64,000 nucleotides of DNA from an uncultured Porphyromonadaceae bacterium (GTDB lineage Bacteria > Bacteroidota > Bacteroidia > Bacteroidales > Muribaculaceae), in NCBI GenBank assembly GCA_948467675.1, contig CAOKFI010000001.1, positions 151,159-215,158 on the forward strand. Reading direction: 5' to 3'. Every line of letters begins with the position of its first letter. Within the stretch, counting starts at the first letter, position 1. Below, one piece after another: positions 1-9,088 of this stretch. The position numbers and the translations under genes were made by a program. Under the pieces are notes generated by a model. That model searched no databases. It saw only the letters and a list, made by a program, of their open reading frames with translations, and was not told the origin of the DNA.

Positions 1-548
1 TATCTGGAGTCAATCCGGTCGCAGTCAGGCTTCCGGACGGACGCGAGGCTTATGTTGACACCGCGATGGTAGCTCCGTTCGATTCATGGGCAAAACAGGA
101 TTTCGATCCGATGAAGCTGATCTCGATCGGAGAGTCGATGATGGGAACTCCGTATCTTTGGGGAGGCATGTCGAGCAAATCGCTTGACTGTTCTGGGTTC
201 GTGCGCGTGTGTTATATGGACAATGGCCGGATTCTAAGACGTGATGCTTCGCAGCAGGCGTGTACCGGCATGAGAATCGAGCCTGAACGATGGCGTACTT
301 GCCGACGTGGAGATCTGCTGTTTTTTGGAAATGCCGCTACCGGGCGTGTGACTCATGTCGCTGTTTATGATCACGACGGTGAATATCTGCATTCTTCAGG
401 GCGTGTGCGGCGTAACAGCATTGATCCTCAGAGCCCGATATATTTGTCCACTCCGTTTCTTCATGCGGTCAGAATAGATGGACATGAAGGATCGGATGGT
501 ATTATGAAAGTGGAAAATCATCCGTGGTACTTCAACTGTAATGAATAG
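1..548 (+). CDS. C40 family (NlpC/P60) peptidase, 5'-truncated by the window edge
   Basis: The reading frame is open from base 3, so the start lies upstream; the ATG at 66 is internal. The visible part is the end of an SH3-like region followed by a full NlpC/P60 domain. The catalytic Cys sits in LDCSGFVRVCY and the catalytic His in THVAVY, with a further His shortly after (EYLHSS). Family knowledge: such enzymes cut the gamma-D-Glu-diamino acid bond in murein peptides and release L-Ala-D-Glu. The next gene is a dipeptide epimerase that would act on that product, and the two reading frames overlap by 8 bases, so co-translation is likely. Related Bacteroides proteins are exported; the signal would lie outside the window. 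Confidence 0.9.
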   Translation, partial: SGVNPVAVRLPDGREAYVDTAMVAPFDSWAKQDFDPMKLISIGESMMGTPYLWGGMSSKSLDCSGFVRVCYMDNGRILRRDASQQACTGMRIEPERWRTCRRGDLLFFGNAATGRVTHVAVYDHDGEYLHSSGRVRRNSIDPQSPIYLSTPFLHAVRIDGHEGSDGIMKVENHPWYFNCNE

Positions 549-1671
549 ACGTGATTTCTTTAAAGCTGCCGGATTCGGATTGGTGGCGGCAGCATCTCCT
601 ATAAGCATATCGGCTGCAGATACAGCTACGCGTCACATATCGCGTGGCGGCAGATTGAATCTGTCGTTTGAACCATACGAACTGAAACTGCGCCATTCAT
701 TTAATCTGGCCAAAAGCAGCCGCACTACGACACCTGACGTACAGGTAAGACTGGAGTATGACGGCCTTGTCGGTTATGGAGAGGCCTCGATGCCCCCGTA
801 TCTCGGTGAGAGCGTCGATTCGGTTACACGATTTCTCGGAAGTCTGGATTTAAGTCAGTTTGACGATCCTTTCCGTATTGAGGATATTCATGATTATATG
901 GACTCTGTAGCTCCTGACAACAGGGCGGCCAAGGCATCTGTGGATATCGCGTTGCATGATCTGACTGGTAAAATAATGGGTCAGCCATGGTATAAGATAT
1001 GGGGCCTGAATCCGGATAACGCACCCGATACATCCTATACGATCGGTATTGATACTGCTGAAGTAGTCCGTCAGAAAGTGGATGAGGCCGACGCCTATAA
1101 TGTATTGAAAGTCAAAATGGGGTTGGACAATGACAAAGAACTTGTCGAGATAATACGCTCTAAGACTGACCGTCCTATATGTGTGGATGCCAATCAGGGC
1201 TGGGATGACCGGGAGAAAGCTCTGAACATGTGCCATTGGCTGGCTGAACGCAACTGTCTTTTCGTGGAGCAGCCTATGCCTAAAGAGCGTATCGATGATA
1301 CGGCATGGTTGCGTGAACGTAGTCCGCTGCCTATTATCGCTGATGAATTTCTCCAAAGATTGCCGGACGTGCGGAGAGCTGCCGGTATTTACGATGGTAT
1401 AAATATCAAGTTGATGAAGAGTACAGGCATGCATGAAGCCTATAAGATGGCTGTGCTCGCAAAAGCCTTGGGTATGAAAGTAATGCTCGGCTGTATGACG
1501 GAAACTTCATGTGGCATATCGGCGGCATCCCAGTTGGCACCGATGGTGGATTGGGCTGATCTTGACGGAAATTTGTTGATTGCTAATGACCGATTTGATG
1601 GAGCACGGATTGTGAACGGCCAGGTTCGTGTGCCCCTTGACAGACCGGGAATAGGCGTTGTTCCGCTCTAA
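541..1671 (+). CDS. Dipeptide epimerase (L-Ala-D/L-Glu epimerase type), enolase superfamily, Tat signal
   Basis: 376 residues. The N-terminus has a twin-arginine export signal (NRRDFFKAAG, then a hydrophobic stretch ending near ISAADT), so the enzyme probably works in the periplasm. The muconate-lactonizing-type barrel follows: catalytic Lys in LKVKMG, metal ligands in VDANQGW, VEQP and ADEF, second base Lys in KLMKSTG. These are the marks of dipeptide epimerases that turn L-Ala-D-Glu into L-Ala-L-Glu so that peptidases can degrade it. The gene overlaps the upstream NlpC/P60 peptidase, which makes the substrate. Exact substrate is inferred. Its 3' end overlaps the convergent channel gene by 4 bases. 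Confidence 0.88.
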   Translation: MNRRDFFKAAGFGLVAAASPISISAADTATRHISRGGRLNLSFEPYELKLRHSFNLAKSSRTTTPDVQVRLEYDGLVGYGEASMPPYLGESVDSVTRFLGSLDLSQFDDPFRIEDIHDYMDSVAPDNRAAKASVDIALHDLTGKIMGQPWYKIWGLNPDNAPDTSYTIGIDTAEVVRQKVDEADAYNVLKVKMGLDNDKELVEIIRSKTDRPICVDANQGWDDREKALNMCHWLAERNCLFVEQPMPKERIDDTAWLRERSPLPIIADEFLQRLPDVRRAAGIYDGINIKLMKSTGMHEAYKMAVLAKALGMKVMLGCMTETSCGISAASQLAPMVDWADLDGNLLIANDRFDGARIVNGQVRVPLDRPGIGVVPL

Positions 1672-2387
1672 TCGGAAAGAGTTCCTGTTCTTGATGATGC
1701 GGCTGACGTGGATCCGGCTTGTGTCAGTGCATGCATGATATAGACCGTAAATACAGGAAACAGGATCAATCCCTCTGCACTGAGTATTGTGCCGATGACT
1801 TTTCCGGCAGGCGTTATCGGATTGATATTCGATCCGGCTGTAGTCATGTCCATAAACGCCCACCAGAGCGCTTCCCAGTATGTCCCTACATCAGGATTGA
1901 CATAGTGTTCCGCTTCAAAAAACATAAGGCTGCCGAAATAGATTGTCGAGACCAAGAGCGTGATATACGCCATGAATAGAGACGATACCCGGTCGGAGGA
2001 GAGTGCTTTTATTACTATGGTGAGAACATATCCTGCCCGGAACATCGGGATGAAACGTATCAGATATTGGATTTCGCCCGACAGCTCTATGTGATAGTGA
2101 GCGAGTATGTTGAGATAGGGGATACTTACCAGTATGAATAGTATGTTGGAGCATATATATAGACGCTTTTTAGGAGCGAGCACCAGTTCTGCCAATATGT
2201 CTCCAAGAAAAATAAGACATATCCAGAACTGACATCGCATATAGAAAGGATCGGCTATAAACGATATGTTGCGGACGGTATCATAAGTAATGAGACCGAC
2301 TAGAGCTATGGCTCCGGCCAGTACAATCATGTGCAATCCCATTATGGTGCGCTTATACATTGCCTTCATTATCATCCCGTCTGGCAT
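1668..2387 (-). CDS. Ion channel of the voltage-gated-like superfamily, non-canonical pore
   Basis: 239 residues with about five or six hydrophobic segments, a pore-loop region near the C-terminus (MDMTTAGSNINPITPAG) and a final transmembrane helix. The architecture is that of small bacterial ion transporter proteins. The selectivity filter reads TTAGSN where potassium channels have TVGYG, so ion specificity cannot be assigned. The segment corresponding to S4 carries a few basic residues (RFIPMFRAGY), too few to claim voltage sensing. It lies downstream of glyA behind a strong terminator, and its stop overlaps the convergent epimerase gene. No promoter was recognised. Confidence 0.75.
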   Translation of the reverse strand: MPDGMIMKAMYKRTIMGLHMIVLAGAIALVGLITYDTVRNISFIADPFYMRCQFWICLIFLGDILAELVLAPKKRLYICSNILFILVSIPYLNILAHYHIELSGEIQYLIRFIPMFRAGYVLTIVIKALSSDRVSSLFMAYITLLVSTIYFGSLMFFEAEHYVNPDVGTYWEALWWAFMDMTTAGSNINPITPAGKVIGTILSAEGLILFPVFTVYIMHALTQAGSTSAASSRTGTLSD

Positions 2388-2416
2388 ACTGGAAATCTCT
2401 CATAAGTATCTGTAAA

Positions 2417-2459
2417 AACAACTCTGCCGCCCCAATGGTTCTGGGACGGCAGAGCTGTT
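2417..2459. terminator. Rho-independent terminator downstream of glyA
   Basis: Near-perfect hairpin: left arm 2417-2434, right arm 2442-2459, 7-base loop, GC-rich core, flanked by A-rich and T-rich runs on both sides. It lies just past the glyA stop and upstream of the channel gene on the same strand. Confidence 0.85.
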
Positions 2460-2478
2460 TTTTTGAGCCGGACTTGGC

Positions 2479-3759
2479 TTAGTATGCGAATATAGGATAT
2501 TCTTCCATTGTTTTGTTGACTTTATCCCGGACGGCAGCTATAATGGATTCGTTCTCAGGGTTGCTGAGTACAGTATCGATCATTTCTACGATCTGACCCA
2601 TCATATCCTCTTTGACACCGCGGGTTGTAATGGCAGGAGTGCCGAGGCGTATACCTGAGGTCTGGAACGGAGAGCGGCTGTCGAATGGAACCATGTTCTT
2701 GTTTGCGGTTATGTCAGCCTCTACGAGTACACGTTCAGCAACTTTTCCTGTCAGGTCAGGGAACTTTGTGCGGAGATCAACAAGCATGCAATGATTGTCT
2801 GTTCCGCCTGAAATTATCTTGTATCCTTTGTCGGCAAGTGCCTGTGCCATAACGGCTGCATTCTTTTTGACCTGTGACTGATAGTCTTTATATGACGGCT
2901 GCAGGGCTTCTCCGAAAGCTACGGCTTTGGCTGCTATGACATGTTCGAGCGGACCGCCCTGTACTCCGGGGAATACGGCCGAATCAAGCAGCGATGACAT
3001 CATGCGGATACGGCCTTTTGTATCGGTTTTGCCAAATGGATTCTCGAAATCCTTGCCCATCAGGATTAAACCGCCACGCGGGCCACGGAGAGTCTTATGA
3101 GTCGTCGAAGTGACGATATGGGCATATTTTACGGGATTGTCGAGCAGATCTGCTGCTATTAGTCCGGCAGGATGTGCCATGTCGATCATAAGCAACGCAC
3201 CGATTTCATCGGCCAGACGACGCATACGGGCGTAATCCCATTCGCGGGAATATGCGCTTGCGCCGCCAACGATAAGTTTCGGGCGTTCGCGACGGGCCAC
3301 TTCCTCCATCTGGTCATAGTCGACAAGACCGTTGTCTTCACGCACGTTATATTCAAGAGCCTGAAACATGAGACCTGAGAAATTGACAGGGCTGCCATGG
3401 GAAAGATGACCGCCGTGAGCCAGATTGAGGCCGAGGAACTTATCGCCGGGTTTCATTACGGCCATAAATACAGCCATGTTCGCCTGAGCGCCTGAGTGTG
3501 GCTGGACGTTGGCATATTCTGCACCGAACAATTCTTTGACACGGTCTATGGCAAGCTGTTCTGCCAGATCCACAACGCCGCATCCTCCGTAGTAACGATG
3601 GCCGGGATAGCCTTCGGCATACTTGTTGGTCATACAAGAACCCATAGCCTGCATAACCTGATCACTGACGAAGTTCTCGGAAGCTATCAGTTCAATTCCC
3701 TTTTTCTGACGCTGATGTTCGCGTTCGATAATGTCAAAAATCCGATAATCTCTTTCCAT
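2479..3759 (-). CDS. glyA: Serine hydroxymethyltransferase
   Basis: 426 residues, normal length for the bacterial enzyme. It interconverts serine and glycine while charging tetrahydrofolate with a one-carbon unit. The PLP-binding Lys is in [13 protein letters not shown]; the N-terminal IASENFVS and the tetramer/PLP motif HSGAQAN are also family hallmarks. It is the last gene of the minus-strand run pyrB-pyrI-flavin reductase-glyA, starting 29 bases after the flavin reductase stop, and is followed by a strong terminator at 2417-2459. The placement joins pyrimidine synthesis with one-carbon supply for thymidylate and purines. Confidence 0.97.
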   Translation of the reverse strand: MERDYRIFDIIEREHQRQKKGIELIASENFVSDQVMQAMGSCMTNKYAEGYPGHRYYGGCGVVDLAEQLAIDRVKELFGAEYANVQPHSGAQANMAVFMAVMKPGDKFLGLNLAHGGHLSHGSPVNFSGLMFQALEYNVREDNGLVDYDQMEEVARRERPKLIVGGASAYSREWDYARMRRLADEIGALLMIDMAHPAGLIAADLLDNPVKYAHIVTSTTHKTLRGPRGGLILMGKDFENPFGKTDTKGRIRMMSSLLDSAVFPGVQGGPLEHVIAAKAVAFGEALQPSYKDYQSQVKKNAAVMAQALADKGYKIISGGTDNHCMLVDLRTKFPDLTGKVAERVLVEADITANKNMVPFDSRSPFQTSGIRLGTPAITTRGVKEDMMGQIVEMIDTVLSNPENESIIAAVRDKVNKTMEEYPIFAY

Positions 3760-3788
3760 GTAAATTGAAAATATTTGATTGTAAATTC

Positions 3789-4355
3789 TTATTTCTTTTT
3801 TCGCACAGTCCAGCCGAAAGTCCCGAGTTTCTTGCCGTCGGCGAAATATCCTCCATGTATGTAGCTTATCAATTCGGCTTTTTCCATGTCGAACGCGCCT
3901 GTGGAAGGATCGATGAATTCATCATCGGCAATGACATTGAGCACATCGGCTACAAACATGTCGTGACTGCCGAGATGCAATATCTCTTTGACACGGCATT
4001 CGATTGAAATCGGAGACTCCGCGATATACGGGCATCCGACTTTTATGCCTGGCACCGGGGTTAGTCCCGTTTCCTGCCATTTGTCGTAGTCGCGTCCCGA
4101 CCGGACTCCGCACCAGTCAGTGGCGCGGGCCATCCTGGAGGTGGTGAGGTTGATGGTAAATTCCATTTCCTCCTTGATGATCGGATAGCTGTGTCGTTCC
4201 GGTCTTACCGATATATAGCACATGGCGGGATCTGTACAGATGGTTCCGGTCCATGATATCGTTATGAGATTGTATTTGTCAGGAGTGTTGCCGCAGCTTA
4301 CCAATACAGCAGGCAGCGGATATATCATGGTTCCGGGCTTCCAGTTCTGTTTCAT
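3789..4355 (-). CDS. Flavin reductase family protein (FMN-binding split barrel)
   Basis: 188 residues resembling flavoredoxin/flavin reductase-like proteins: an N-terminal [16 protein letters not shown] segment, then [29 protein letters not shown], the part that contacts FMN in this fold. No signal peptide, so cytoplasmic. It starts 5 bases after the pyrI stop and precedes glyA by 29 bases, so it is translated from the pyrimidine operon. Its physiological partner is unknown; a role in redox supply is only suggested by context. Confidence 0.85.
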   Translation of the reverse strand: MKQNWKPGTMIYPLPAVLVSCGNTPDKYNLITISWTGTICTDPAMCYISVRPERHSYPIIKEEMEFTINLTTSRMARATDWCGVRSGRDYDKWQETGLTPVPGIKVGCPYIAESPISIECRVKEILHLGSHDMFVADVLNVIADDEFIDPSTGAFDMEKAELISYIHGGYFADGKKLGTFGWTVRKKK

Positions 4356-4360
4356 CTCGC

Positions 4361-4822
4361 TTAATCGATCTGGGCTTCTTTACTGTTTACCGTATGGCCG
4401 CAATAATGACAGCGGATAGTCACATTATCGCGGTCAATGACTTCAAACCGGGTTTTCATCGGCTCGTTGTTGGTTATGCACTTCGGATTGCCGCATCTTA
4501 CTATTCCGACAATGGAGTCGGGTAATGTCACGCGGTGTTTTTCTACGACCGCATAGTCGCGTATTACATTGACCTTGGCCCGTGGCGCTATCAGGGCAAT
4601 ACGGTTGAGTGTAGCCTCCGGAAATTCCACATCAGCGATCTTTATGATACCTTTTGTGCCGAGTTTGTCGCTGTCGAGGTTATTGCCGATGGTCACATGG
4701 TTCGTCATATTCTCGATACCCAGTATCCTGACGGCCTTGAAGAGCACGTTGGACGGGATATGGTCGATTACGGTTCCACAGCGGAGTGCGGCTACCGCAA
4801 GTTCTTTTTTGGGGGTTGTCAT
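4361..4822 (-). CDS. pyrI: Aspartate carbamoyltransferase regulatory subunit
   Basis: 153 residues, full length. It carries the allosteric nucleotide-binding domain (starting [19 protein letters not shown]) and the C-terminal zinc domain with four Cys in CGNPKC and CHYCG, which mediates contact with the catalytic trimers. Family role: feedback control of carbamoyl-aspartate synthesis by CTP and ATP. It begins 20 bases after the pyrB stop, the classical pyrBI order. Confidence 0.97.
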   Translation of the reverse strand: MTTPKKELAVAALRCGTVIDHIPSNVLFKAVRILGIENMTNHVTIGNNLDSDKLGTKGIIKIADVEFPEATLNRIALIAPRAKVNVIRDYAVVEKHRVTLPDSIVGIVRCGNPKCITNNEPMKTRFEVIDRDNVTIRCHYCGHTVNSKEAQID

Positions 4823-4842
4823 CAGTGTCCTTTTATCGGTGA

Positions 4843-5784
4843 TTAGGCATTCATGTCGTTGGCGGCTTCTGGTACTTCAATGCCGAGAGCACGGCATATC
4901 AGAGCCTGACGGGCATATAGTCCGTTTTGGGCCTGCTGGAAATAATAGGCCTTGGGATTGTCGTCTACATCGAGCGCTATTTCCGTCACGCGTGGCAGCG
5001 GATGCAGAATCCTGAGGTTGTCGCGCGATCTGTCGAGCATGGAATTGTGCAGATTGTAAAGGTTCTTTACTCGTTCGTATTCCATTATGTCGGTAAAACG
5101 TTCTCTCTGCACACGGGTCATATATATGATATCCGATGTATTTATGACTTCTTCGGAGAAATCCGTATGCTCGGTGTATCTGATGCCTTTTTCATCGCAG
5201 AACGCTTTGTATTCCTGAGGCATCTGCAACTCATTGCAGGCTACGAACCGGAATGTCGGAGAGAAATATTGCATGGCCATCAGAAGCGAATGTACCGTAC
5301 GTCCGTATTTCAGGTCTCCTACGAGTGTTATGTTGAGATTTTCGAGCCTGCCCTGAGTCTTGTATATGGAGTAGAGATCGAGCATTGTCTGCGAAGGATG
5401 CTGATTGGCTCCGTCTCCGGCATTGATGATAGGAGTGTCGGTAACTTCGGTGGCATAACGTGCGGCTCCTTCCAGATAATGTCGCATTATGATCAGATCC
5501 ACATAATTGCTCACCATTTTTATTGTATCTTTGAGCGTTTCGCCTTTGGATGAGCTTGTCGTTGATGCGTCCGAAAAACCAATCACACGGCCGCCAAGAC
5601 GGTTTACCGCTGTCTCAAAGCTGAGTCTCGTTCGTGTCGACGGTTCGAAGAACAATGTCGCTACTACCCGTCCGTCAAGGATCTTGTGGTTTGGATTTTG
5701 TTCAAAATACTGTGTCTGACGCAGTAATTGGAGTATTTCATCCTTTGATATGTCGCTTATCGACACCAGATTGTTTCGGTTCAT
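4843..5784 (-). CDS. pyrB: Aspartate carbamoyltransferase catalytic subunit
   Basis: 313 residues. It condenses carbamoyl phosphate with aspartate, the committed step of pyrimidine synthesis. The carbamoyl-phosphate motif [13 protein letters not shown] is at about residues 47-60 and the aspartate-side loop HPLPR is near the C-terminus. First gene of the pyrB-pyrI-flavin reductase-glyA run. A -7 element (TACCTTTG on the minus strand, 5841-5848) lies about 57 bases upstream of the ATG. Confidence 0.97.
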   Translation of the reverse strand: MNRNNLVSISDISKDEILQLLRQTQYFEQNPNHKILDGRVVATLFFEPSTRTRLSFETAVNRLGGRVIGFSDASTTSSSKGETLKDTIKMVSNYVDLIIMRHYLEGAARYATEVTDTPIINAGDGANQHPSQTMLDLYSIYKTQGRLENLNITLVGDLKYGRTVHSLLMAMQYFSPTFRFVACNELQMPQEYKAFCDEKGIRYTEHTDFSEEVINTSDIIYMTRVQRERFTDIMEYERVKNLYNLHNSMLDRSRDNLRILHPLPRVTEIALDVDDNPKAYYFQQAQNGLYARQALICRALGIEVPEAANDMNA

Positions 5785-5840
5785 TGTGATTCGATACGCT
5801 AAGAAATGTAGATTTGGTTCGGAATTCTCGTTCTCCGAGA

Positions 5841-5848
5841 CAAAGGTA
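5841..5848 (-). promoter_or_regulatory. Putative -7 promoter element of the pyrBI operon
   Basis: Reads TACCTTTG on the minus strand, matching the Bacteroidota -7 consensus TAnnTTTG. No convincing TTG/TTTG at -33 is visible, so only half of the promoter is supported. Confidence 0.55.
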
Positions 5849-5894
5849 CTAAATAAAAGTGATAAAATATCCCAGGTATTGAGGATGTATATAA

Positions 5895-5938
5895 AAAAAG
5901 GTATCCCGTATGGAATTTTCCATACGGGATACCTTTTT
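5895..5938. terminator. Terminator downstream of pgk
   Basis: Perfect 20-bp inverted repeat (5895-5914 against 5919-5938) with a 4-base loop and A/T tracts at both ends. It follows the pgk stop and insulates pyrB, which is transcribed in the same direction. Confidence 0.92.
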
Positions 5939-5958
5939 GTTCTGGTTATACTGTTGAT

Positions 5959-7209
5959 TTAACCTTTGATTGCTGCTACGCCGGGAAGGATCTTGCCTTC
6001 GATAGCCTCGAGAAGGGCACCGCCGCCTGTCGATACATACGATACCTGATCGGCCATACCGAATTTGTTTACACAAGCCACGGAGTCGCCACCGCCTACG
6101 AGCGAGAAAGCGCCGTTGTCGGTCGCTTCTACTATAGCTTCGGCAATCGCACGCGAGCCGGCTGTGAAGTTATCGAACTCGAATACACCGGCAGGACCGT
6201 TCCAGAGTATGGTCTTCGCATCGCGGATCACGTTGGCGAATGCCTTGCGGGTTTCGGGACCTGCATCCATGCCTTCCCATCCGTCAGGTATTTCCATGCA
6301 CGATACGATCTGAGTATTGGCGTCGTTGCTGAATGCGTCGGCTGCCACACAGTCAGTGCCGAGAACAAGGTTTACACCCTTTTCTTTAGCCATCTTCATT
6401 ATATTGAGAGCCAGATCGAGTTTGTCGTCCTCGCATATCGAGACTCCGATCTTGCCACCTTGGGCTTTGGCAAAGGTGTAGGTCATGCCACCGCATAGGA
6501 TCAGGTTGTCTACCTTATCCATAAGGTTCTCGATAATGCCGATCTTGGTAGAGACCTTGGATCCGCCCATAATAGCTGTGAACGGACGCTTGATGTCGCT
6601 CAATATATTGTCGACAGCCTGTACTTCCTTTTCCATAAGGAAACCGAGCATCTTGTCCTCCGGTTTGAAATAGTCGGCTATCACAGCTGTCGATGCGTGC
6701 TTGCGGTGTGCGGTACCGAACGCATCGTTTACATATACGTCAGCATAGCTTGCAAGCGTTTTTGCAAATGCTTTCTGGCGGTCTTTCATTTCTTTCTTGG
6801 CTGTTTCGTAGTTGGGATCTTCCTTGTCTATGCCTACGGGTTTGCCTTCCTCTTCGGGGTAGAAGCGGAGGTTCTCAAGCAAAAGCACCTCGCCGGGTTT
6901 GAGCGATGCTGCCGCTTCCGCTGCATTTGCGCAGTCCGGTGCGAATTTCACATCGTGGCCAAGAGCCTTGGCTACGTCGTCCTTTATCTGCTCGAGTGAG
7001 AACTTGGGATTGATTTTGCCTTTCGGTTTGCCCATGTGCGACATGATGATCAGGCTGCCACCGTCCTCAAGAATTTTTTTGAGAGTGGGAAGCGCACCGC
7101 GTATACGGGTGTCGTCGGTTATCTTGCCGTTTTCGTCCAAAGGCACGTTGAAGTCTACGCGAACTATAGCTTTCTTTCCGGCAAAGTTGTAGTTTTCAAT
7201 CTTTTGCAT
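5959..7209 (-). CDS. pgk: Phosphoglycerate kinase
   Basis: 416 residues. Reversible phosphate transfer between 1,3-bisphosphoglycerate and ADP in glycolysis. Signature [15 protein letters not shown] near the N-terminus, substrate-binding HMGKPKG, and the C-terminal nucleotide segment LVGGGDSVA with STGGGALLE. Single-gene unit: own -7 element at 7247-7254 and own terminator at 5895-5938. Confidence 0.98.
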   Translation of the reverse strand: MQKIENYNFAGKKAIVRVDFNVPLDENGKITDDTRIRGALPTLKKILEDGGSLIIMSHMGKPKGKINPKFSLEQIKDDVAKALGHDVKFAPDCANAAEAAASLKPGEVLLLENLRFYPEEEGKPVGIDKEDPNYETAKKEMKDRQKAFAKTLASYADVYVNDAFGTAHRKHASTAVIADYFKPEDKMLGFLMEKEVQAVDNILSDIKRPFTAIMGGSKVSTKIGIIENLMDKVDNLILCGGMTYTFAKAQGGKIGVSICEDDKLDLALNIMKMAKEKGVNLVLGTDCVAADAFSNDANTQIVSCMEIPDGWEGMDAGPETRKAFANVIRDAKTILWNGPAGVFEFDNFTAGSRAIAEAIVEATDNGAFSLVGGGDSVACVNKFGMADQVSYVSTGGGALLEAIEGKILPGVAAIKG

Positions 7210-7246
7210 CTCGGTTAATGTATTAAGTTGGTAATATTGTCTATGG

Positions 7247-7254
7247 CAAAGGTA
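7247..7254 (-). promoter_or_regulatory. Putative -7 promoter element of pgk
   Basis: TACCTTTG on the minus strand, about 38 bases before the pgk ATG, matching TAnnTTTG. The -33 region has no exact TTTG, so the assignment rests on the -7 box and position. Confidence 0.55.
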
Positions 7255-7475
7255 CTAAATAATTGTGAAACCACATATTAAATTTATATAAGAATTATGT
7301 AGCTGTATTTGACCGTAAACGATGACTGAAAGGCCGGATTTAAACGTTGCTGTATGCCTCCGTATGTCTATTCATAGCAATGTGAATGTATACAGTTTTA
7401 TAAATTCCGGCATCTTGCCGCATCAGGAGTTCTCATCCATATCATCCATGCGTGGACTCGGGTTGTGCTATATAG
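7255..7475. other. Intergenic stretch between pgk and tRNA-Thr
   Basis: Apart from the upstream part of the pgk promoter, I see no open reading frame, promoter pair or strong hairpin here. Confidence 0.5.
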
Positions 7476-7478
7476 CAA

Positions 7479-7519
7479 AAGTTGAAAATCAATTAGCTTA
7501 ATCAATTGATTTTCAACTT
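7479..7519 (-). terminator. Terminator downstream of tRNA-Thr
   Basis: Perfect 16-bp inverted repeat (7479-7494 against 7504-7519), AT-rich, 9-base loop, followed on the minus strand by a short T run. It begins 8 bases after the encoded CCA end of the tRNA. Confidence 0.75.
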
Positions 7520-7526
7520 GTTTCTG

Positions 7527-7602
7527 TGGAGCCAAAAATGGGACTCGAACCCATGACCTTTTCGTTACGAATGAAATGCTCTACCAACTGAGCTATTTTG
7601 GC
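7527..7602 (-). tRNA. tRNA-Thr (anticodon CGU)
   Basis: 76 bases with encoded CCA. On the minus strand the acceptor GCCAAAA pairs with TTTTGGC; D arm GCTC/GAGC; anticodon loop TTCGTAA with anticodon CGT reading ACG; T arm ATGGG-TTCGAGT-CCCAT. The anticodon stem has one A/C mismatch next to the loop. It has its own -7 promoter box at 7647-7654 and a hairpin terminator at 7479-7519. Confidence 0.93.
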
Positions 7603-7646
7603 TTTCGGTTGAGACCGGGGCTATAAAGCCCAGCCTGATTCCGGTG

Positions 7647-7654
7647 CAAAGATA
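7647..7654 (-). promoter_or_regulatory. Putative -7 promoter element of tRNA-Thr
   Basis: TATCTTTG on the minus strand, 45 bases before the mature tRNA 5' end and directly after the stop codon of the DUF4270 gene. No clear -33 box. Confidence 0.5.
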
Positions 7655-9022
7655 CTAATTTTTTATAGTTTGCTTGCTATATACGAATTTTATTTTCGCT
7701 TTTTCCAGGTCGAGATCTACGATTGCAGGTGTCGATACGTATGGTGTGATCTCACTGATGTATGTGGTTCCCGAAGATGTCGATTCGGTGTTTACGCTGA
7801 TAGGCGTAAGAGTGAATGTTACATCGGTCTGTGAAATCTCTTCTTTGGCCACCATGTCTAAGATATACTGGCGCATATCGTTGAACGTGTAGCTGTTGTT
7901 GGTGGCATCGTATGCTGCATAAAAAGATGTGCTTCCGTCGGTAACGCTATTGTCGGCGAAAAATTTGTCCTTGTCTGAACTCTTTACCATCAGCAGATAT
8001 GGAGGAGGCGCTATTGAATAGTCGTTGGTGATCGCTTCTGCCGGAATGCTGAAGGAGAGGCTGTTTATGATTGCCATGTTGCCGCTCGATGCCTTGTATT
8101 GGGACACTATGTCGCGTGTCGGGAATTCGATCTGGACATCGCGTCCTACAGGAGCTGCTATGATGGCCTCTCCAGCCTCGGCGCGGGTGGTGATCTCCGG
8201 GGCGAGATTCAGCGTGATATTGTTGTTGGATATGACTTCTGGCGTTACTGCGAAATAGCTGCTCACTCGGTTATATGTCGAGTCGCGGTCAGTGCCTTCT
8301 ATTGGAAGTGTCTGGCGGTAGTACATGCGCATTTCCGATACTACTACCTGAAGCACTCGTCCTGATCCGTATGAGTTTTTGATGTATATGCCGGGAAAGA
8401 ATTGGGCAAATGCAGACGGTTCCGAAAATATCGACGGATCAGACAGATATTTGTTGTACAGTTCTTGGCCGAGAGATTTTGGGAGATTCACATATACGCT
8501 TCGGTAGTCCAGGGCGGCAAGCGAGTCGCTTACGCCTATGGCGGCGGTGCTGTATATTTCTGATCCTATGATTGCCGACGGATCGTAATAGTCGGTGGGA
8601 TTGAAGTCGCTGTAGATAGGCGACGGCAACTGGCGGTTCAAGCGGAATACCTCTAAGCCCATTGGCGCCAGCGAGTCTCCGACAAACCCGGTTTTTGAAG
8701 TAAGCAGAACCAGCTTCAGTGAGTCGATATCATCGGCTGTCACACCTTCGGTCACTAACGATGCTGCCGGCATGAACTGGCACACGACCTCGCTTTCGAG
8801 CTCTCCGAATCCTTTTGCGTTGATAAGGCCTATAAGCTGTGTGATTGTGCGGGATTGAACGCGGTCTACCGTTATGGATCGGCCTGAAACCGTGAATGAT
8901 GAGTCCATTACGATCTCCACCTCGTCTTGAACTATAGAACTGCCTATTGTAGAACTCTCATCGCACGATACAAGTGCGCCGGCAATGAATGCGGCTCCGA
9001 GAGCTGGAAGTATATATTTCAT
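7655..9022 (-). CDS. DUF4270 family lipoprotein
   Basis: 455 residues from the ATG at 9022; the frame extends to a GTG at 9043, but the ATG gives a clean lipoprotein signal (MKYILPALGAAFIAG then the lipobox LVSC). The rest resembles the DUF4270 family of Bacteroidota: a beta-rich extracytoplasmic protein with an acidic SSTIGSSIVQDEVEI start. Function is not known. It follows the one-domain glycogen synthase by 66 bases on the same strand, a pairing that I recall as recurrent in Bacteroidales; the meaning is unclear. Confidence 0.8.
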   Translation of the reverse strand: MKYILPALGAAFIAGALVSCDESSTIGSSIVQDEVEIVMDSSFTVSGRSITVDRVQSRTITQLIGLINAKGFGELESEVVCQFMPAASLVTEGVTADDIDSLKLVLLTSKTGFVGDSLAPMGLEVFRLNRQLPSPIYSDFNPTDYYDPSAIIGSEIYSTAAIGVSDSLAALDYRSVYVNLPKSLGQELYNKYLSDPSIFSEPSAFAQFFPGIYIKNSYGSGRVLQVVVSEMRMYYRQTLPIEGTDRDSTYNRVSSYFAVTPEVISNNNITLNLAPEITTRAEAGEAIIAAPVGRDVQIEFPTRDIVSQYKASSGNMAIINSLSFSIPAEAITNDYSIAPPPYLLMVKSSDKDKFFADNSVTDGSTSFYAAYDATNNSYTFNDMRQYILDMVAKEEISQTDVTFTLTPISVNTESTSSGTTYISEITPYVSTPAIVDLDLEKAKIKFVYSKQTIKN

Positions 9023-9088
9023 ATTTCTCTTAATATGAGACACTCTTGATAGTGGGTACTAAACTGTATAAGCTGAATTCCGGGAGGA

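Noticed and set aside
850..1434. A 194-codon minus-strand frame inside the epimerase gene
   Set aside because: The overlapping plus-strand protein shows all enolase-superfamily motifs; the opposite translation has none.
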